Assembly: GCA_964036295.1 (NCBI GenBank)
Contig: OZ038462.1
Location: 7,501 to 71,500 of the forward strand
Source: Plumapathes pennacea
Lineage: Eukaryota; Cnidaria; Anthozoa; Antipatharia; Myriopathidae
Direction: 5' to 3'
Length of the DNA: 64,000 nt
In this document: piece after piece, positions 21,500-35,173 of the stretch
Layout: each line of letters opens with the position of its first letter
How positions within the stretch are numbered: position 1 is the stretch's first letter
Notes under the pieces: model-generated
Told to the model about the DNA's origin: nothing
The model's input: only the letters and a program-made list of their open reading frames with translations
The model's database searches: none
Position numbers and translations under genes: made by a program

Positions 21500-22504
21500 G
21501 GCCACGCATCGTGAATAATTAGAGCAAATCATCGTCTAATTAAAACGTCGCGCTTTTCAAAGTTCTAAGCCATTTTTATGCTATATCTCACCAACGGATG
21601 ACGATAGATCACGCAAATGTATCGCAGAATGTCTTCTTATAGTCCCAGGAAGGTTTCCTGAAAGTTTCAAGAGTTTTCAATTTTTGGCCAAAATCGGCCA
21701 AAAACCCTGGGCTATAGCCTTACGTTTTTGTCAAAATTCCAAGATTTTTCGACCTTCTCCGAATCGCATGAAACTTTCAGGAAATGTTGCTGGGACTATT
21801 CCGACGCGTTTTGCATAGTTTTTGTAAACTTTTAGGCCACGCGTCGTGAGGAATTAGAGCAAATCATCGTCTAATTAAAACGTCGCGCTTTTCAAAGTTC
21901 TAAGCCATTTTTATGCTATATCTCACCAACGGATGACGATAGATCACGCAAATGTATTGCAGAATGTCTTCTTATAGTCCCAGGAAGGTTTCCTGAAAGT
22001 TTCAAGAGTTTTCAATTTTTGGCCAAAATCGGCCAAAAACCCTGGGCTATAGCCTTACGTTTTTGTCAAATTTCCAAGATTTTTCGACCTTCTCCGAATC
22101 GCATGAAACTTTCAGGAAATGTTGCTGGGATTATTCCGACGCGTTTTGCATAGTTTTTGTAAACTTTTAGGCCACGCGTCGTGAGGAATTAGAGCAAATC
22201 ATCGTCTAATTAAAACGTCCCGCTTTTGAAAGTTCTAAGACATTTTGTTGCTATATCTCACCAACGGATGACGATAGATCACGCAAATGTATTGCAGAAT
22301 GTCTTCTTATAGTCCAAGGAAGGTTTCCTGAAAGTTTCAAGAGTTTTCAATTTTTGGCCAAAATCGGCCAAAAACCCTGGGCTATAGCCTTACGTTTTTG
22401 TCAAAATTCCAAGATTTTTCGACCTTCTCCGAATCCCATGAAACTTTCAGGAAATGTTGCTGGGACTATTCCGACGCGTTTTGCATAGTTTTTGTAAACT
22501 TTTA

Positions 22505-25500
22505 GGCCACGCGTCGTGAGAAATTACAGCAAATCATCTTCTAATTAAAACGTCGCGCTTTTCAAAGTTCTAAGACATTTTCTTGCTATATCTCACCAAC
22601 GGATGACGATAGATCACGCAAATGTATCGCAGAATGTCTTCTTATAGTCCCAGGAAGGTTTCCTGAAAGTTTCAAGAGTTTTCAATTTTTGGCCAAAATC
22701 GGCCAAAAATCCTGGGCTATAGCCTTACGTTTTTGTCAAAATTCCAAGATTTTTCGACCTTCTCCGAATCGCATGAAACTTTCAGGAAATGTTGCTGGGA
22801 CTATTCCGACGCGTTTTGCATAGTTTTTGTAAACTTTTAGGCCACGCGTCGTGAGGAATTAGAGCAAATCATCGTCTAATTAAAACGTCGCGCTTTTCAA
22901 AGTTCTAAGCCATTTTTATGCTATATCTCACCAACGGATGACGATAGATCACGCAAATGTATTGCAGAATGTCTTCTTATAGTCCCAGGAAGGTTTCCTG
23001 AAAGTTTCAAGAGTTTTCAATTTTTGGCCAAAATCGGCCAAAAACCCTGGGCTATAGCCTTACGTTTTTGTCAAAATTCCAAGATTTTTCGACCTTCTCC
23101 GAATCGCATGAAACTTTCAGGAAATGTTGCTGGGACTATTCCGACGCGTTTTGCATAGTTTTTGTAAACTTTTAGGCCACACGTTGTGAGGAATTAGAGC
23201 AAATCATCGTCTAATTAAAACGTCGCGCTTTTCAAAGATCTAAGCCATTTCATTGCTATATCTCACCAACGGATGGCGATAGATCACGCAAATGTATTGC
23301 AGAATGTCTTCTTATAGTCCCAGGAAGGTTTCCTAAAAGTTTCAAGAGTTTTCAATTTTTGGCCAAAATCGGCCAAAAACCCTGGGCTATAGCCTTACGT
23401 TTTTGTCAAAATTCCAAGATTTTTCGACCTTCTCCGAATCGCATGAAACTTTCAGGAAATGTTGCTGGGACTATTCCGACGCGTTTTGCATAGTTTTTGT
23501 AAACTTTTAGGCCACGCGTTGTGAGGAATTAGAGCAAATCATCGTCTAATTAAAACGTCGCGCTTTTCAAAGTTCTAAGCCATTTTTATGCTATATCTCA
23601 CCAACGGATGACGATAGATCACGCAAATGTATTGCAGAATGTCTTCTTATAGTCCCAGGAAGGTTTCCTGAAAGTTTCAAGAGTTTTCAATTTTTGGCCA
23701 AAATCGGCCAAAAACCCTGGGCTATAGCCTTACGTTTTTGTCAAAATTCCAAGATTTTTCGACCTTCTCCGAATCGCATGAAACTTTCAGGAAATGTTGC
23801 TGGGACTATTCCGACGCGTTTTGCATAGTTTTTGTAAACTTTTAGGCCACGCGTTGTGAGGAATTAGAGCAAATCATCGTCTAATTAAAACGTCGCCCTT
23901 TTCAAAGTTCTAAGCCATTTCATTGGTATATCTCACCAACGGATGACGATAGATCACGCAAATGTATTGCAGAATGTCTTCTTATAGTCCCAGGAAGGTT
24001 TCCTAAAAGTTTCAAGAGTTTTCAATTTTTTGGCCAAAATCGGCCAAAAACCCTGGGCTATAGCCTTACGTTTTTGTCAAAATTCCAAGATTTTTCGACC
24101 TTTTCCGAATCGCATGAAACTTTCAGGAAATGTTGCTGGGACTATTCCGACGCGTTTTGCATAGTTTTTGTAAACTTTTAGGCCACGCGTTGTGAGTAAT
24201 TAGAGCAAATCATCGTCTAATTAAAACGTCGCGCTTTTCAAAGTTCTAAGCCATTTTATTGCTATATCTCACCAACGGATGGCGATAGATCACGCAAATG
24301 TATTGCAGAATGTCTTCTTATAGTCCCAGGAAGGTTTCCTGAAAGTTTCAAGAGTTTTCAATTTTTGGCCAAAATCGGCCAAAAACCCTGGGCTATAGCC
24401 TTACGTTTTTGTCAAAATTCCAAGATTTTTCGACCTTCTCCGAATCGCATGAAACTTTCAGGAAATGTTGCTGGGACTATTCCGACGCGTTTTGCATAGT
24501 TTTTGTAAACTTTTAGGCCACATGTCGTGAGTAGTTACAGCAAATCATCGTCTAATTAAAACGTCCCGCTTTTGAAAGTTCTAAGACATTTTGTTGCTAT
24601 ATCTCACCAACGGATGACGATAGATCACGCAAATGTATTGCAGAATGTCTTCTTATAGTCCCAGGAAGGTTTCCTGAAAGTTTCAAGAGTTTTCAATTTT
24701 TGGCCAAAATCGGCCAAAAACCCTGGGCTATAGCCTTACGTTTTTGTCAAAATTCCAAGATTTTTCGACCTTCTCCGAATCCCATGAAACTTTCAGGAAA
24801 TGTTGCTGGGACTATTCCCACGCGTTTTGCATAGTTTTTGTAAACTTTTAGGCCACGCGTCGTGAGAAATTACAGCAAATCATCTTCTAATTAAAACGTC
24901 GCGCTTTTCAAAGTTCTAAGACATTTTCTTGCTATATCTCACCAACGGATGACGATAGATCACGCAAATGTATCGCAGAATGTCTTCTTATAGTCCCAGG
25001 AAGGTTTCCTGAAAGTTTCAAGAGTTTTCAATTTTTGGCCAAAATCGGCCAAAAATCCTGGGCTATAGCCTTACGTTTTTGTCAAATTTCCAAGATTTTT
25101 CGACCTTCTCCGAATCGCATGAAACTTTCAGGAAATGTTGCTGGGACTATTCCGACGCGTTTTGCATAGTTTTTGTAAACTTTTAGGCCACGCGTCGTGA
25201 GGAATTAGAGCAAATCATCGTCTAATTAAAACGTCGCGCTTTTCAAAGTTCTAAGCCATTTTTATGCTATATCTCACCAACGGATGACGATAGATCACGC
25301 AAATGTATTGCAGAATGTCTTCTTATAGTCCCAGGAAGGTTTCCTGAAAGTTTCAAGAGTTTTCAATTTTTGGCCAAAATCGGCCAAAAACCCTGGGCTA
25401 TAGCCTTACGTTTTTGTCAAAATTCCAAGATTTTTCGACCTTCTCCGAATCGCATGAAACTTTCAGGAAATGTTGCTGGGACTATTCCGACGCGTTTTGC

Positions 25501-26526
25501 ATAGTTTTTGTAAACTTTTAGGCCACACGTTGTGAGGAATTAGAGCAAATCATCGTCTAATTAAAACGTCGCGCTTTTCAAAGATCTAAGCCATTTCATT
25601 GCTATATCTCACCAACGGATGGCGATAGATCACGCAAATGTATTGCAGAATGTCTTCTTATAGTCCCAGGAAGGTTTCCTAAAAGTTTCAAGAGTTTTCA
25701 ATTTTTGGCCAAAATCGGCCAAAAACCCTGGGCTATAGCCTTACGTTTTTGTCAAAATTCCAAGATTTTTCGACCTTCTCCGAATCGCATGAAACTTTCA
25801 GGAAATGTTGCTGGGACTATTCCGACGCGTTTTGCATAGTTTTTGTAAACTTTTAGGCCACGCGTTGTGAGGAATTAGAGCAAATCATCGTCTAATTAAA
25901 ACGTCGCGCTTTTCAAAGTTCTAAGCCAATTTTATGCTATATCTCACCAACGGATGACGATAGATCACGCAAATGTATTGCAGAATGTCTTCTTATAGTC
26001 CCAGGAAGGTTTCCTGAAAGTTTCAAGAGTTTTCAATTTTTGGCCAAAATCGGCCAAAAACCCTGGGCTATAGCCTTACGTTTTTGTCAAAATTCCAAGA
26101 TTTTTCGACCTTCTCCGAATCGCATGAAACTTTCAGGAAATGTTGCTGGGACTATTCCGACGCGTTTTGCATAGTTTTTGTAAACTTTTAGGCCACGCGT
26201 TGTGAGGAATTAGAGCAAATCATCGTCTAATTAAAACGTCGCCCTTTTCAAAGTTCTAAGCCATTTCATTGGTATATCTCACCAACGGATGACGATAGAT
26301 CACGCAAATGTATTGCAGAATGTCTTCTTATAGTCCCAGGAAGGTTTCCTAAAAGTTTCAAGAGTTTTCAATTTTTTGGCCAAAATCGGCCAAAAACCCT
26401 GGGCTATAGCCTTACGTTTTTGTCAAAATTCCAAGATTTTTCGACCTTTTCCGAATCGCATGAAACTTTCAGGAAATGTTGCTGGGACTATTCCGACGCG
26501 TTTTGCATAGTTTTTGTAAACTTTTA
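22505..26526. repeat. 7-monomer higher-order repeat, 2346 bp
   Basis: Unit one is D 22505, A 22840, E 23175, A' 23510, F 23845, G 24181, C 24516. Unit two is D 24851, A 25186, E 25521, A' 25856, F 26191, then G' 26527. The exact period, measured from the E heads (23181 to 25527), is 2346 bp, which is 7 x 335 plus the one extra T of F. Differences include the A' body (CCATTTTTATGC against CCAATTTTATGC), TTCCGACG against TTCCCACG in the C tail, and CAAAATTCC against CAAATTTCC in the D tail. Unit two is cut short because its G monomer switches to an A-type body. Confidence 0.9.
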
Positions 26527-27532
26527 GGCCACGCGTTGTGAGTAATTAGAGCAAATCATCGTCTAATTAAAACGTCGCGCTTTTCAAAGTTCTAAGCCAT
26601 TTTTATGCTATATCTCACCAACGGATGACGATAGATCACGCAAATGTATTGCAGAATGTCTTCTTATAGTCCCAGGAAGGTTTCCTGAAAGTTTCAAGAG
26701 TTTTCAATTTTTGGCCAAAATCGGCCAAAAACCCTGGGCTATAGCCTTACGTTTTTGTCAAAATTCCAAGATTTTTCGACCTTCTCCGAATCGCATGAAA
26801 CTTTCAGGAAATGTTGCTGGGACTATTCCGACGCGTTTTGCATAGTTTTTGTAAACTTTTAGGCCACGCGTTGTGAGGAATTAGAGCAAATCATCGTCTA
26901 ATTAAAACGTCGCCCTTTTCAAAGTTCTAAGCCATTTCATTGGTATATCTCACCAACGGATGACGATAGATCACGCAAATGTATTGCAGAATGTCTTCTT
27001 ATAGTCCCAGGAAGGTTTCCTAAAAGTTTCAAGAGTTTTCAATTTTTTGGCCAAAATCGGCCAAAAACCCTGGGCTATAGCCTTACGTTTTTGTCAAAAT
27101 TCCAAGATTTTTCGACCTTTTCCGAATCGCATGAAACTTTCAGGAAATGTTGCTGGGACTATTCCGACGCGTTTTGCATAGTTTTTGTAAACTTTTAGGC
27201 CACGCGTTGTGAGTAATTAGAGCAAATCATCGTCTAATTAAAACGTCGCGCTTTTCAAAGTTCTAAGCCATTTTTATGCTATATCTCACCAACGGATGAC
27301 GATAGATCACGCAAATGTATTGCAGAATGTCTTCTTATAGTCCCAGGAAGGTTTCCTGAAAGTTTCAAGAGTTTTCAATTTTTGGCCAAAATCGGCCAAA
27401 AACCCTGGGCTATAGCCTTACGTTTTTGTCAAATTTCCAAGATTTTTCGACCTTCTCCGAATCGCATGAAACTTTCAGGAAATGTTGCTGGGATTATTCC
27501 GACGCGTTTTGCATAGTTTTTGTAAACTTTTA
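26191..27532. repeat. F-G' dimer tandem (671-bp period)
   Basis: F at 26191 and 26862, and G' at 26527 and 27198, form a two-monomer repeat of 671 bp. G' has a G head (GTTGTGAGTAATT) followed by an A-type body (TTTTATGC, GATGACG). The first G' continues as an A' tail into F. The second has CAAATTTCC and GGATTATTCC and leads to C''. This is the smallest multi-monomer repeat in the window. Confidence 0.85.
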
Positions 27533-28537
27533 GGCCACGCGTCGTGAGGAATTAGAGCAATTCATCGTCTAATTAAAACGTCCCGCTTTTGAAAGTTCTA
27601 AGACATTTTGTTGCTATATCTCACCAACGGATGACGATAGATCACGCAAATGTATTGCAGAATGTCTTCTTATAGTCCCAGGAAGGTTTCCTGAAAGTTT
27701 CAAGAGTTTTCAATTTTTGGCCAAAATCGGCCAAAAACCCTGGGCTATAGCCTTACGTTTTTGTCAAAATTCCAAGATTTTTCGACCTTCTCCGAATCCC
27801 ATGAAACTTTCAGGAAATGTTGCTGGGACTATTCCGACGCGTTTTGCATAGTTTTTGTAAACTTTTAGGCCACGCGTCGTGAGAAATTACAGCAAATCAT
27901 CTTCTAATTAAAACGTCGCGCTTTTCAAAGTTCTAAGACATTTTCTTGCTATATCTCACCAACGGATGACGATAGATCACGCAAATGTATCGCAGAATGT
28001 CTTCTTATAGTCCCAGGAAGGTTTCCTGAAAGTTTCAAGAGTTTTCAATTTTTGGCCAAAATCGGCCAAAAATCCTGGGCTATAGCCTTACGTTTTTGTC
28101 AAAATTCCAAGATTTTTCGACCTTCTCCGAATCGCATGAAACTTTCAGGAAATGTTGCTGGGACTATTCCGACGCGTTTTGCATAGTTTTTGTAAACTTT
28201 TAGGCCACGCGTCGTGAGGAATTAGAGCAAATCATCGTCTAATTAAAACGTCGCGCTTTTCAAAGTTCTAAGCCATTTTTATGCTATATCTCACCAACGG
28301 ATGACGATAGATCACGCAAATGTATTGCAGAATGTCTTCTTATAGTCCCAGGAAGGTTTCCTGAAAGTTTCAAGAGTTTTCAATTTTTGGCCAAAATCGG
28401 CCAAAAATCCTGGGCTATAGCCTTACGTTTTTGTCAAAATTCCAAGATTTTTCGACCTTCTCCGAATCGCATGAAACTTTCAGGAAATGTTGCTGGGACT
28501 ATTCCGACGCGTTTTGCATAGTTTTTGTAAACTTTTA
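27198..28537. repeat. Duplicated G'-C''-D-A block (partner 32560-33899)
   Basis: Starts 27198, 27533, 27868 and 28203 match 32560, 32895, 33230 and 33565 at offset 5362. In this copy a second A (28538) precedes E (28873). In the partner E follows A directly (33900). A private change is CAATTCATC near 27560. Confidence 0.8.
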
Positions 28538-31500
28538 GGCCACGCGTCGTGAGGAATTAGAGCAAATCATCGTCTAATTAAAACGTCGCGCTTTTCAAAG
28601 TTCTAAGCCATTTTTATGCTATATCTCACCAACGGATGACGATAGATCACGCAAATGTATTGCAGAATGTCTTCTTATAGTCCCAGGAAGGTTTCCTGAA
28701 AGTTTCAAGAGTTTTCAATTTTTGGCCAAAATCGGCCAAAAACCCTGGGCTATAGCCTTACGTTTTTGTCAAAATTCCAAGATTTTTCGACCTTCTCCGA
28801 ATCGCATGAAACTTTCAGGAAATGTTGCTGGGACTATTCCGACGCGTTTTGCATAGTTTTTGTAAACTTTTAGGCCACACGTTGTGAGGAATTAGAGCAA
28901 ATCATCGTCTAATTAAAACGTCGCGCTTTTCAAAGATCTAAGCCATTTCATTGCTATATCTCACCAACGGATGGCGATAGATCACGCAAATGTATTGCAG
29001 AATGTCTTCTTATAGTCCCAGGAAGGTTTCCTGAAAGTTTCAAGAGTTTTCAATTTTTGGCCAAAATCGGCCAAAAACCCTGGGCTATAGCCTTACGTTT
29101 TTGTCAAAATTCCAAGATTTTTCGACCTTCTCCGAATCCCATGAAACTTTCAGGAAATGTTGCTGGGACTATTCCCACGCGTTTTGCATAGTTTTTGTAA
29201 ACTTTTAGGCCACGCGTTGTGAGGAATTAGAGCAAATCATCGTCTAATTAAAACGTCGCCCTTTTCAAAGTTCTAAGCCATTTCATTGGTATATCTCACC
29301 AACGGATGACGATAGATCACGCAAATGTATCGCAGAATGTCTTCTTATAGTCCCAGGAAGGTTTCCTGAAAGTTTCAAGAGTTTTCAATTTTTGGCCAAA
29401 ATCGGCCAAAAATCCTGGGCTATAGCCTTACGTTTTTGTCAAAATTCCAAGATTTTTCGACCTTCTCCGAATCGCATGAAACTTTCAGGAAATGTTGCTG
29501 GGACTATTCCGACGCGTTTTGCATAGTTTTTGTAAACTTTTAGGCCACGCGTCGTGAGGAATTAGAGCAAATCATCGTCTAATTAAAACGTCGCGCTTTT
29601 CAAAGTTCTAAGCCATTTTTATGCTATATCTCACCAACGGATGACGATAGATCACGCAAATGTATTGCAGAATGTCTTCTTATAGTCCCAGGAAGGTTTC
29701 CTGAAAGTTTCAAGAGTTTTCAATTTTTGGCCAAAATCGGCCAAAAACCCTGGGCTATAGCCTTACGTTTTTGTCAAAATTCCAAGATTTTTCGACCTTC
29801 TCCGAATCGCATGAAACTTTCAGGAAATGTTGCTGGGACTATTCCGACGCGTTTTGCATAGTTTTTGTAAACTTTTAGGCCACACGTTGTGAGGAATTAG
29901 AGCAAAACATCGTCTAATTAAAACGTCGCGCTTTTCAAAGATCTAAGCCATTTCATTGCTATATCTCACCAACGGATGGCGATAGATCACGCAAATGTAT
30001 TGCAGAATGTCTTCTTATAGTCCCAGGAAGGTTTCCTAAAAGTTTCAAGAGTTTTCAATTTTTGGCCAAAATCGGCCAAAAACCCTGGGCTATAGCCTTA
30101 CGTTTTTGTCAAAATTCCAAGATTTTTCGACCTTTTCCGAATCGCATGAAACTTTCAGGAAATGTTGCTGGGACTATTCCCACGCGTTTTGCATAGTTTT
30201 TGTAAACTTTTAGGCCACGCGTCGTGAGTAATTAGAGCAAATCATCGTCTAATTAAAACGTCGCGCTTTTCAAAGTTCTAAGCCATTTTATTGCTATATC
30301 TCACCAACGGATGGCGATAGATCACGCAAATGTATTGCAGAATGTCTTCTTATAGTCCCAGGAAGGTTTCCTGAAAGTTTCAAGAGTTTTCAATTTGTGG
30401 CCAAAATCGGCCAAAAACCCTGGGCTATAGCCTTACGTTTTTGTCAAAATTCCAAGATTTTTCGACCTTCTCCGAATCGCATGAAACTTTCAGGAAATGT
30501 TGCTGGGACTATTCCGACGCGGTTTGCATAGTTTTTGTAAACTTTTAGGCCACGCATCGTGAATAATTAGAGCAAATCATCGTCTAATTAAAACGTCGCG
30601 CTTTTCAAAGTTCTAAGACATTTTGTTGCTATATCTCACCAACGGATGACGATAGATCACGCAAATGTATTGCAGAATGTCTTCTTATAGTCCCAGGAAA
30701 GTTTCCTAAAAGTTTCAAGAGTTTTCAATTTTTTGGCCAAAATCGGCCAAAAACCCTGGGCTATAGCGTTACGTTTTTGTCAAAATTCGAAGATTTTTCG
30801 ACCTTTTCCGAATCGCATGAAACTTTCAGGAAATGTTGCTGGGACTATTCCGACGCGTTTTGCATAGTTTTTGTAAACTTTTAGGCCACGCGTCGTGAGA
30901 AATTACAGCAAATCATCGTCTAATTAAAACGTCCCGCTTTTGAAAGTTCTAAGACATTTTTATGCTATATCTCACCAACGGATGGCGATAGATCACGCAA
31001 ATGTATTGCAGAATGTCTTCTTATAGTCCCAGGAAGGTTTCCTGAAAGTTTCAAGAGTTTTCAATTTTTGGCCAAAATCGGCCAAAAACCCTGGGCTATA
31101 GCCTTACGTTTTTGTCAAAATTCCAAGATTTTTCGACCTTTTCCGAATCGCATGAAACTTTCAGGAAATGTTCCTGGGACTATTCCGACGCGTTTTGCAT
31201 AGTTTTTGTAAACTTTTAGGCCACGCGTTGTGAGTAATTAGAGCAAATCATCGTCTAATTAAAACGTCGCGCTTTTCAAAGTTCTAAGCCATTTTATTGC
31301 TATATCTCACCAACGGATGGCGATAGATCACGCAAATGTATTGCAGAATGTCTTCTTATAGTCCCAGGAAGGTTTCCTGAAAGTTTCAAGAGTTTTCAAT
31401 TTTTGGCCAAAATCGGCCAAAAACCCTGGGCTATAGCCTTACGTTTTTGTCAAAATTCCAAGATTTTTCGACCTTCTCCGAATCGCATGAAACTTTCAGG

Positions 31501-32559
31501 AAATGTTGCTGGGACTATTCCGACGCGTTTTGCATAGTTTTTGTAAACTTTTAGGCCACATGTCGTGAGTAGTTACAGCAAATAATCGTCTAATTAAAAC
31601 GTCCCGCTTTTGAAAGTTCTAAGACATTTTGTTGCTATATCTCACCAACGGATGACGATAGATCACGCAAATGTATTGCAGAATGTCTTCTTATAGTCCC
31701 AGGAAGGTTTCCTGAAAGTTTCAAGAGTTTTCAATTTTTGGCCAAAATCGGCCAAAAACCCTGGGCTATAGCCTTACGTTTTTGTCAAAATTCCAAGATT
31801 TTTCGACCTTCTCCGAATCCCATGAAACTTTCAGGAAATGTTGCTGGGACTATTCCGACGCGTTTTGCATAGTTTTTGTAAACTTTTAGGCCACGCGTTG
31901 TGAGGAATTAGAGCAAATCATCGTCTAATTAAAACGTCGCGCTTTTCAAAGTTCTAAGCCATTTTTATGCTATATCTCACCAACGGATGACGATAGATCA
32001 CGCAAATGTATTGCAGAATGTCTTCTTATAGTCCCAGGAAGGTTTCCTGAAAGTTTCAAGAGTTTTCAATTTTTGGCCAAAATCGGCCAAAAACCCTGGG
32101 CTATAGCCTTACGTTTTTGTCAAAATTCCAAGATTTTTCGACCTTCTCCGAATCGCATGAAACTTTCAGGAAATGTTGCTGGGACTATTCCGACGCGTTT
32201 TGCATAGTTTTTGTAAACTTTTAGGCCACGCGTTGTGAGGAATTAGAGCAAATCATCGTCTAATTAAAACGTCGCCCTTTTCAAAGTTCTAAGCCATTTC
32301 ATTGGTATATCTCACCAACGGATGACGATAGATCACGCAAATGTATTGCAGAATGTCTTCTTATAGTCCCAGGAAGGTTTCCTAAAAGTTTCAAGAGTTT
32401 TCAATTTTTTGGCCAAAATCGGCCAAAAACCCTGGGCTATAGCCTTACGTTTTTGTCAAAATTCCAAGATTTTTCGACCTTTTCCGAATCGCATGAAACT
32501 TTCAGGAAATGTTGCTGGGACTATTCCGACGCGTTTTGCATAGTTTTTGTAAACTTTTA
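28538..32559. repeat. Mixed higher-order segment A-E-F-A-E-G2-H/I-D-G-C-A'-F
   Basis: Starts are 28538 A, 28873 E, 29208 F-like without the six-T run and with TGTATCGC, 29543 A, 29878 E, 30213 G2, 30548 H/I chimera, 30884 D-like with a CCCGC and TTTTATGC body, 31219 G, 31554 C, 31889 A', 32224 F. The E-G2-H/I run is the short form of the E-G2-H-I block at 60715. G-C-A'-F is a shortened 7-mer missing D, A and E. Confidence 0.8.
30548..30883. repeat. Chimeric H/I monomer
   Basis: The head is H-type (CGCATCGTGAATAA, GCGC, GTTGC) but the tail is I-type (TAGCGTTA, then CTTTTCCGAATCGC instead of CTTCTCCGAAACGC). Elsewhere H and I are two consecutive monomers (37251/37587, 61385/61721). A one-monomer deletion by exchange between them explains this unit. 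Confidence 0.75.
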
Positions 32560-35173
32560 GGCCACGCGTTGTGAGTAATTAGAGCAAATCATCGTCTAAT
32601 TAAAACGTCGCGCTTTTCAAAGTTCTAAGCCATTTTTATGCTATATCTCACCAACGGATGACGATAGATCACGCAAATGTATTGCAGAATGTCTTCTTAT
32701 AGTCCCAGGAAGGTTTCCTGAAAGTTTCAAGAGTTTTCAATTTTTGGCCAAAATCGGCCAAAAACCCTGGGCTATAGCCTTACGTTTTTGTCAAATTTCC
32801 AAGATTTTTCGACCTTCTCCGAATCGCATGAAACTTTCAGGAAATGTTGCTGGGATTATTCCGACGCGTTTTGCATAGTTTTTGTAAACTTTTAGGCCAC
32901 GCGTCGTGAGGAATTAGAGCAAATCATCGTCTAATTAAAACGTCCCGCTTTTGAAAGTTCTAAGACATTTTGTTGCTATATCTCACCAACGGATGACGAT
33001 AGATCACGCAAATGTATTGCAGAATGTCTTCTTATAGTCCCAGGAAGGTTTCCTGAAAGTTTCAAGAGTTTTCAATTTTTGGCCAAAATCGGCCAAAAAC
33101 CCTGGGCTATAGCCTTACGTTTTTGTCAAAATTCCAAGATTTTTCGACCTTCTCCGAATCCCATGAAACTTTCAGGAAATGTTGCTGGGACTATTCCGAC
33201 GCGTTTTGCATAGTTTTTGTAAACTTTTAGGCCACGCGTCGTGAGAAATTACAGCAAATCATCTTCTAATTAAAACGTCGCGCTTTTCAAAGTTCTAAGA
33301 CATTTTCTTGCTATATCTCACCAACGGATGACGATAGATCACGCAAATGTATCGCAGAATGTCTTCTTATAGTCCCAGGAAGGTTTCCTGAAAGTTTCAA
33401 GAGTTTTCAATTTTTGGCCAAAATCGGCCAAAAATCCTGGGCTATAGCCTTACGTTTTTGTCAAAATTCCAAGATTTTTCGACCTTCTCCGAATCGCATG
33501 AAACTTTCAGGAAATGTTGCTGGGACTATTCCGACGCGTTTTGCATAGTTTTTGTAAACTTTTAGGCCACGCGTCGTGAGGAATTAGAGCAAATCATCGT
33601 CTAATTAAAACGTCGCGCTTTTCAAAGTTCTAAGCCATTTTTATGCTATATCTCACCAACGGATGACGATAGATCACGCAAATGTATTGCAGAATGTCTT
33701 CTTATAGTCCCAGGAAGGTTTCCTGAAAGTTTCAAGAGTTTTCAATTTTTGGCCAAAATCGGCCAAAAACCCTGGGCTATAGCCTTACGTTTTTGTCAAA
33801 ATTCCAAGATTTTTCGACCTTCTCCGAATCGCATGAAACTTTCAGGAAATGTTGCTGGGACTATTCCGACGCGTTTTGCATAGTTTTTGTAAACTTTTAG
33901 GCCACACGTTGTGAGGAATTAGAGCAAATCATCGTCTAATTAAAACGTCGCGCTTTTCAAAGATCTAAGCCATTTCATTGCTATATCTCACCAACGGATG
34001 GCGATAGATCACGCAAATGTATTGCAGAATGTCTTCTTATAGTCCCAGGAAGGTTTCCTAAAAGTTTCAAGAGTTTTCAATTTTTGGCCAAAATCGGCCA
34101 AAAACCCTGGGCTATAGCCTTACGTTTTTGTCAAAATTCCAAGATTTTTCGACCTTTTCCGAATCGCATGAAACTTTCAGGAAATGTTGCTGGGACTATT
34201 CCCACGCGTTTTGCATAGTTTTTGTAAACTTTTAGGCCACGCGTTGTGAGGAATTAGAGCAAATCATCGTCTAATTAAAACGTCGCCCTTTTCAAAGTTC
34301 TAAGCCATTTCATTGGTATATCTCACCAACGGATGACGATAGATCACGCAAATGTATTGCAGAATGTCTTCTTATAGTCCCAGGAAGGTTTCCTAAAAGT
34401 TTCAAGAGTTTTCAATTTTTTGGCCAAAATCGGCCAAAAACCCTGGGCTATAGCCTTACGTTTTTGTCAAAATTCCAAGATTTTTCGACCTTTTCCGAAT
34501 CGCATGAAACTTTCAGGAAATGTTGCTGGGACTATTCCGACGCGTTTTGCATAGTTTTTGTAAACTTTTAGGCCACGCGTTGTGAGTAATTAGAGCAAAT
34601 CATCGTCTAATTAAAACGTCGCGCTTTTCAAAGTTCTAAGCCATTTTATTGCTATATCTCACCAACGGATGGCGATAGATCACGCAAATGTATTGCAGAA
34701 TGTCTTCTTATAGTCCCAGGAAGGTTTCCTAAAAGTTTCAAGAGTTTTCAATTTTTTGGCCAAAATCGGCCAAAAACCCTGGGCTATAGCCTTACGTTTT
34801 TGTCAAAATTCCAAGATTTTTCGACCTTCTCCGAATCCCATGAAACTTTCAGGAAATGTTGCTGGGACTATTCCGACGCGTTTTGCATAGTTTTTGTAAA
34901 CTTTTAGGCCACATGTCGTGAGTAGTTACAGCAAATCATCGTCTAACTAAAACGTCCCGCTTTTGAAAGTTCTAAGACATTTTGTTGCTATATCTCACCA
35001 ACGGATGACGATAGATCACGCAAATGTATTGCAGAATGTCTTCTTATAGTCCCAGGAAGGTTTCCTGAAAGTTTCAAGAGTTTTCAATTTTTGGCCAAAA
35101 TCGGCCAAAAACCCTGGGCTATAGCCTTACGTTTTTGTCAAAATTCCAAGATTTTTCGACCTTCTCCGAATCC
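32560..35173. repeat. G'-C''-D-A-E-F-G-C segment
   Basis: Starts are 32560 G', 32895 C'', 33230 D, 33565 A, 33900 E, 34235 F, 34571 G and 34907 C. D-A-E-F-G-C is the 7-mer lacking A'. The G at 34571 has a six-T, CCTAAAAG body, unlike other G units, and a TCCCATG tail, so it is itself a mosaic of G, F-like and C-like parts. Confidence 0.85.

Larger units (their letters stand above)
19584..21765. repeat. Duplicated block around B monomers (partner 6552-9062)
   Basis: Units are 19839 B, 20167 H-headed with ATTACAG, 20502 D-like with CATCGTC, 20837 A, 21172 B and 21500 H-headed on an A-type body. One B unit fewer is present than in the left copy. Confidence 0.8.
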
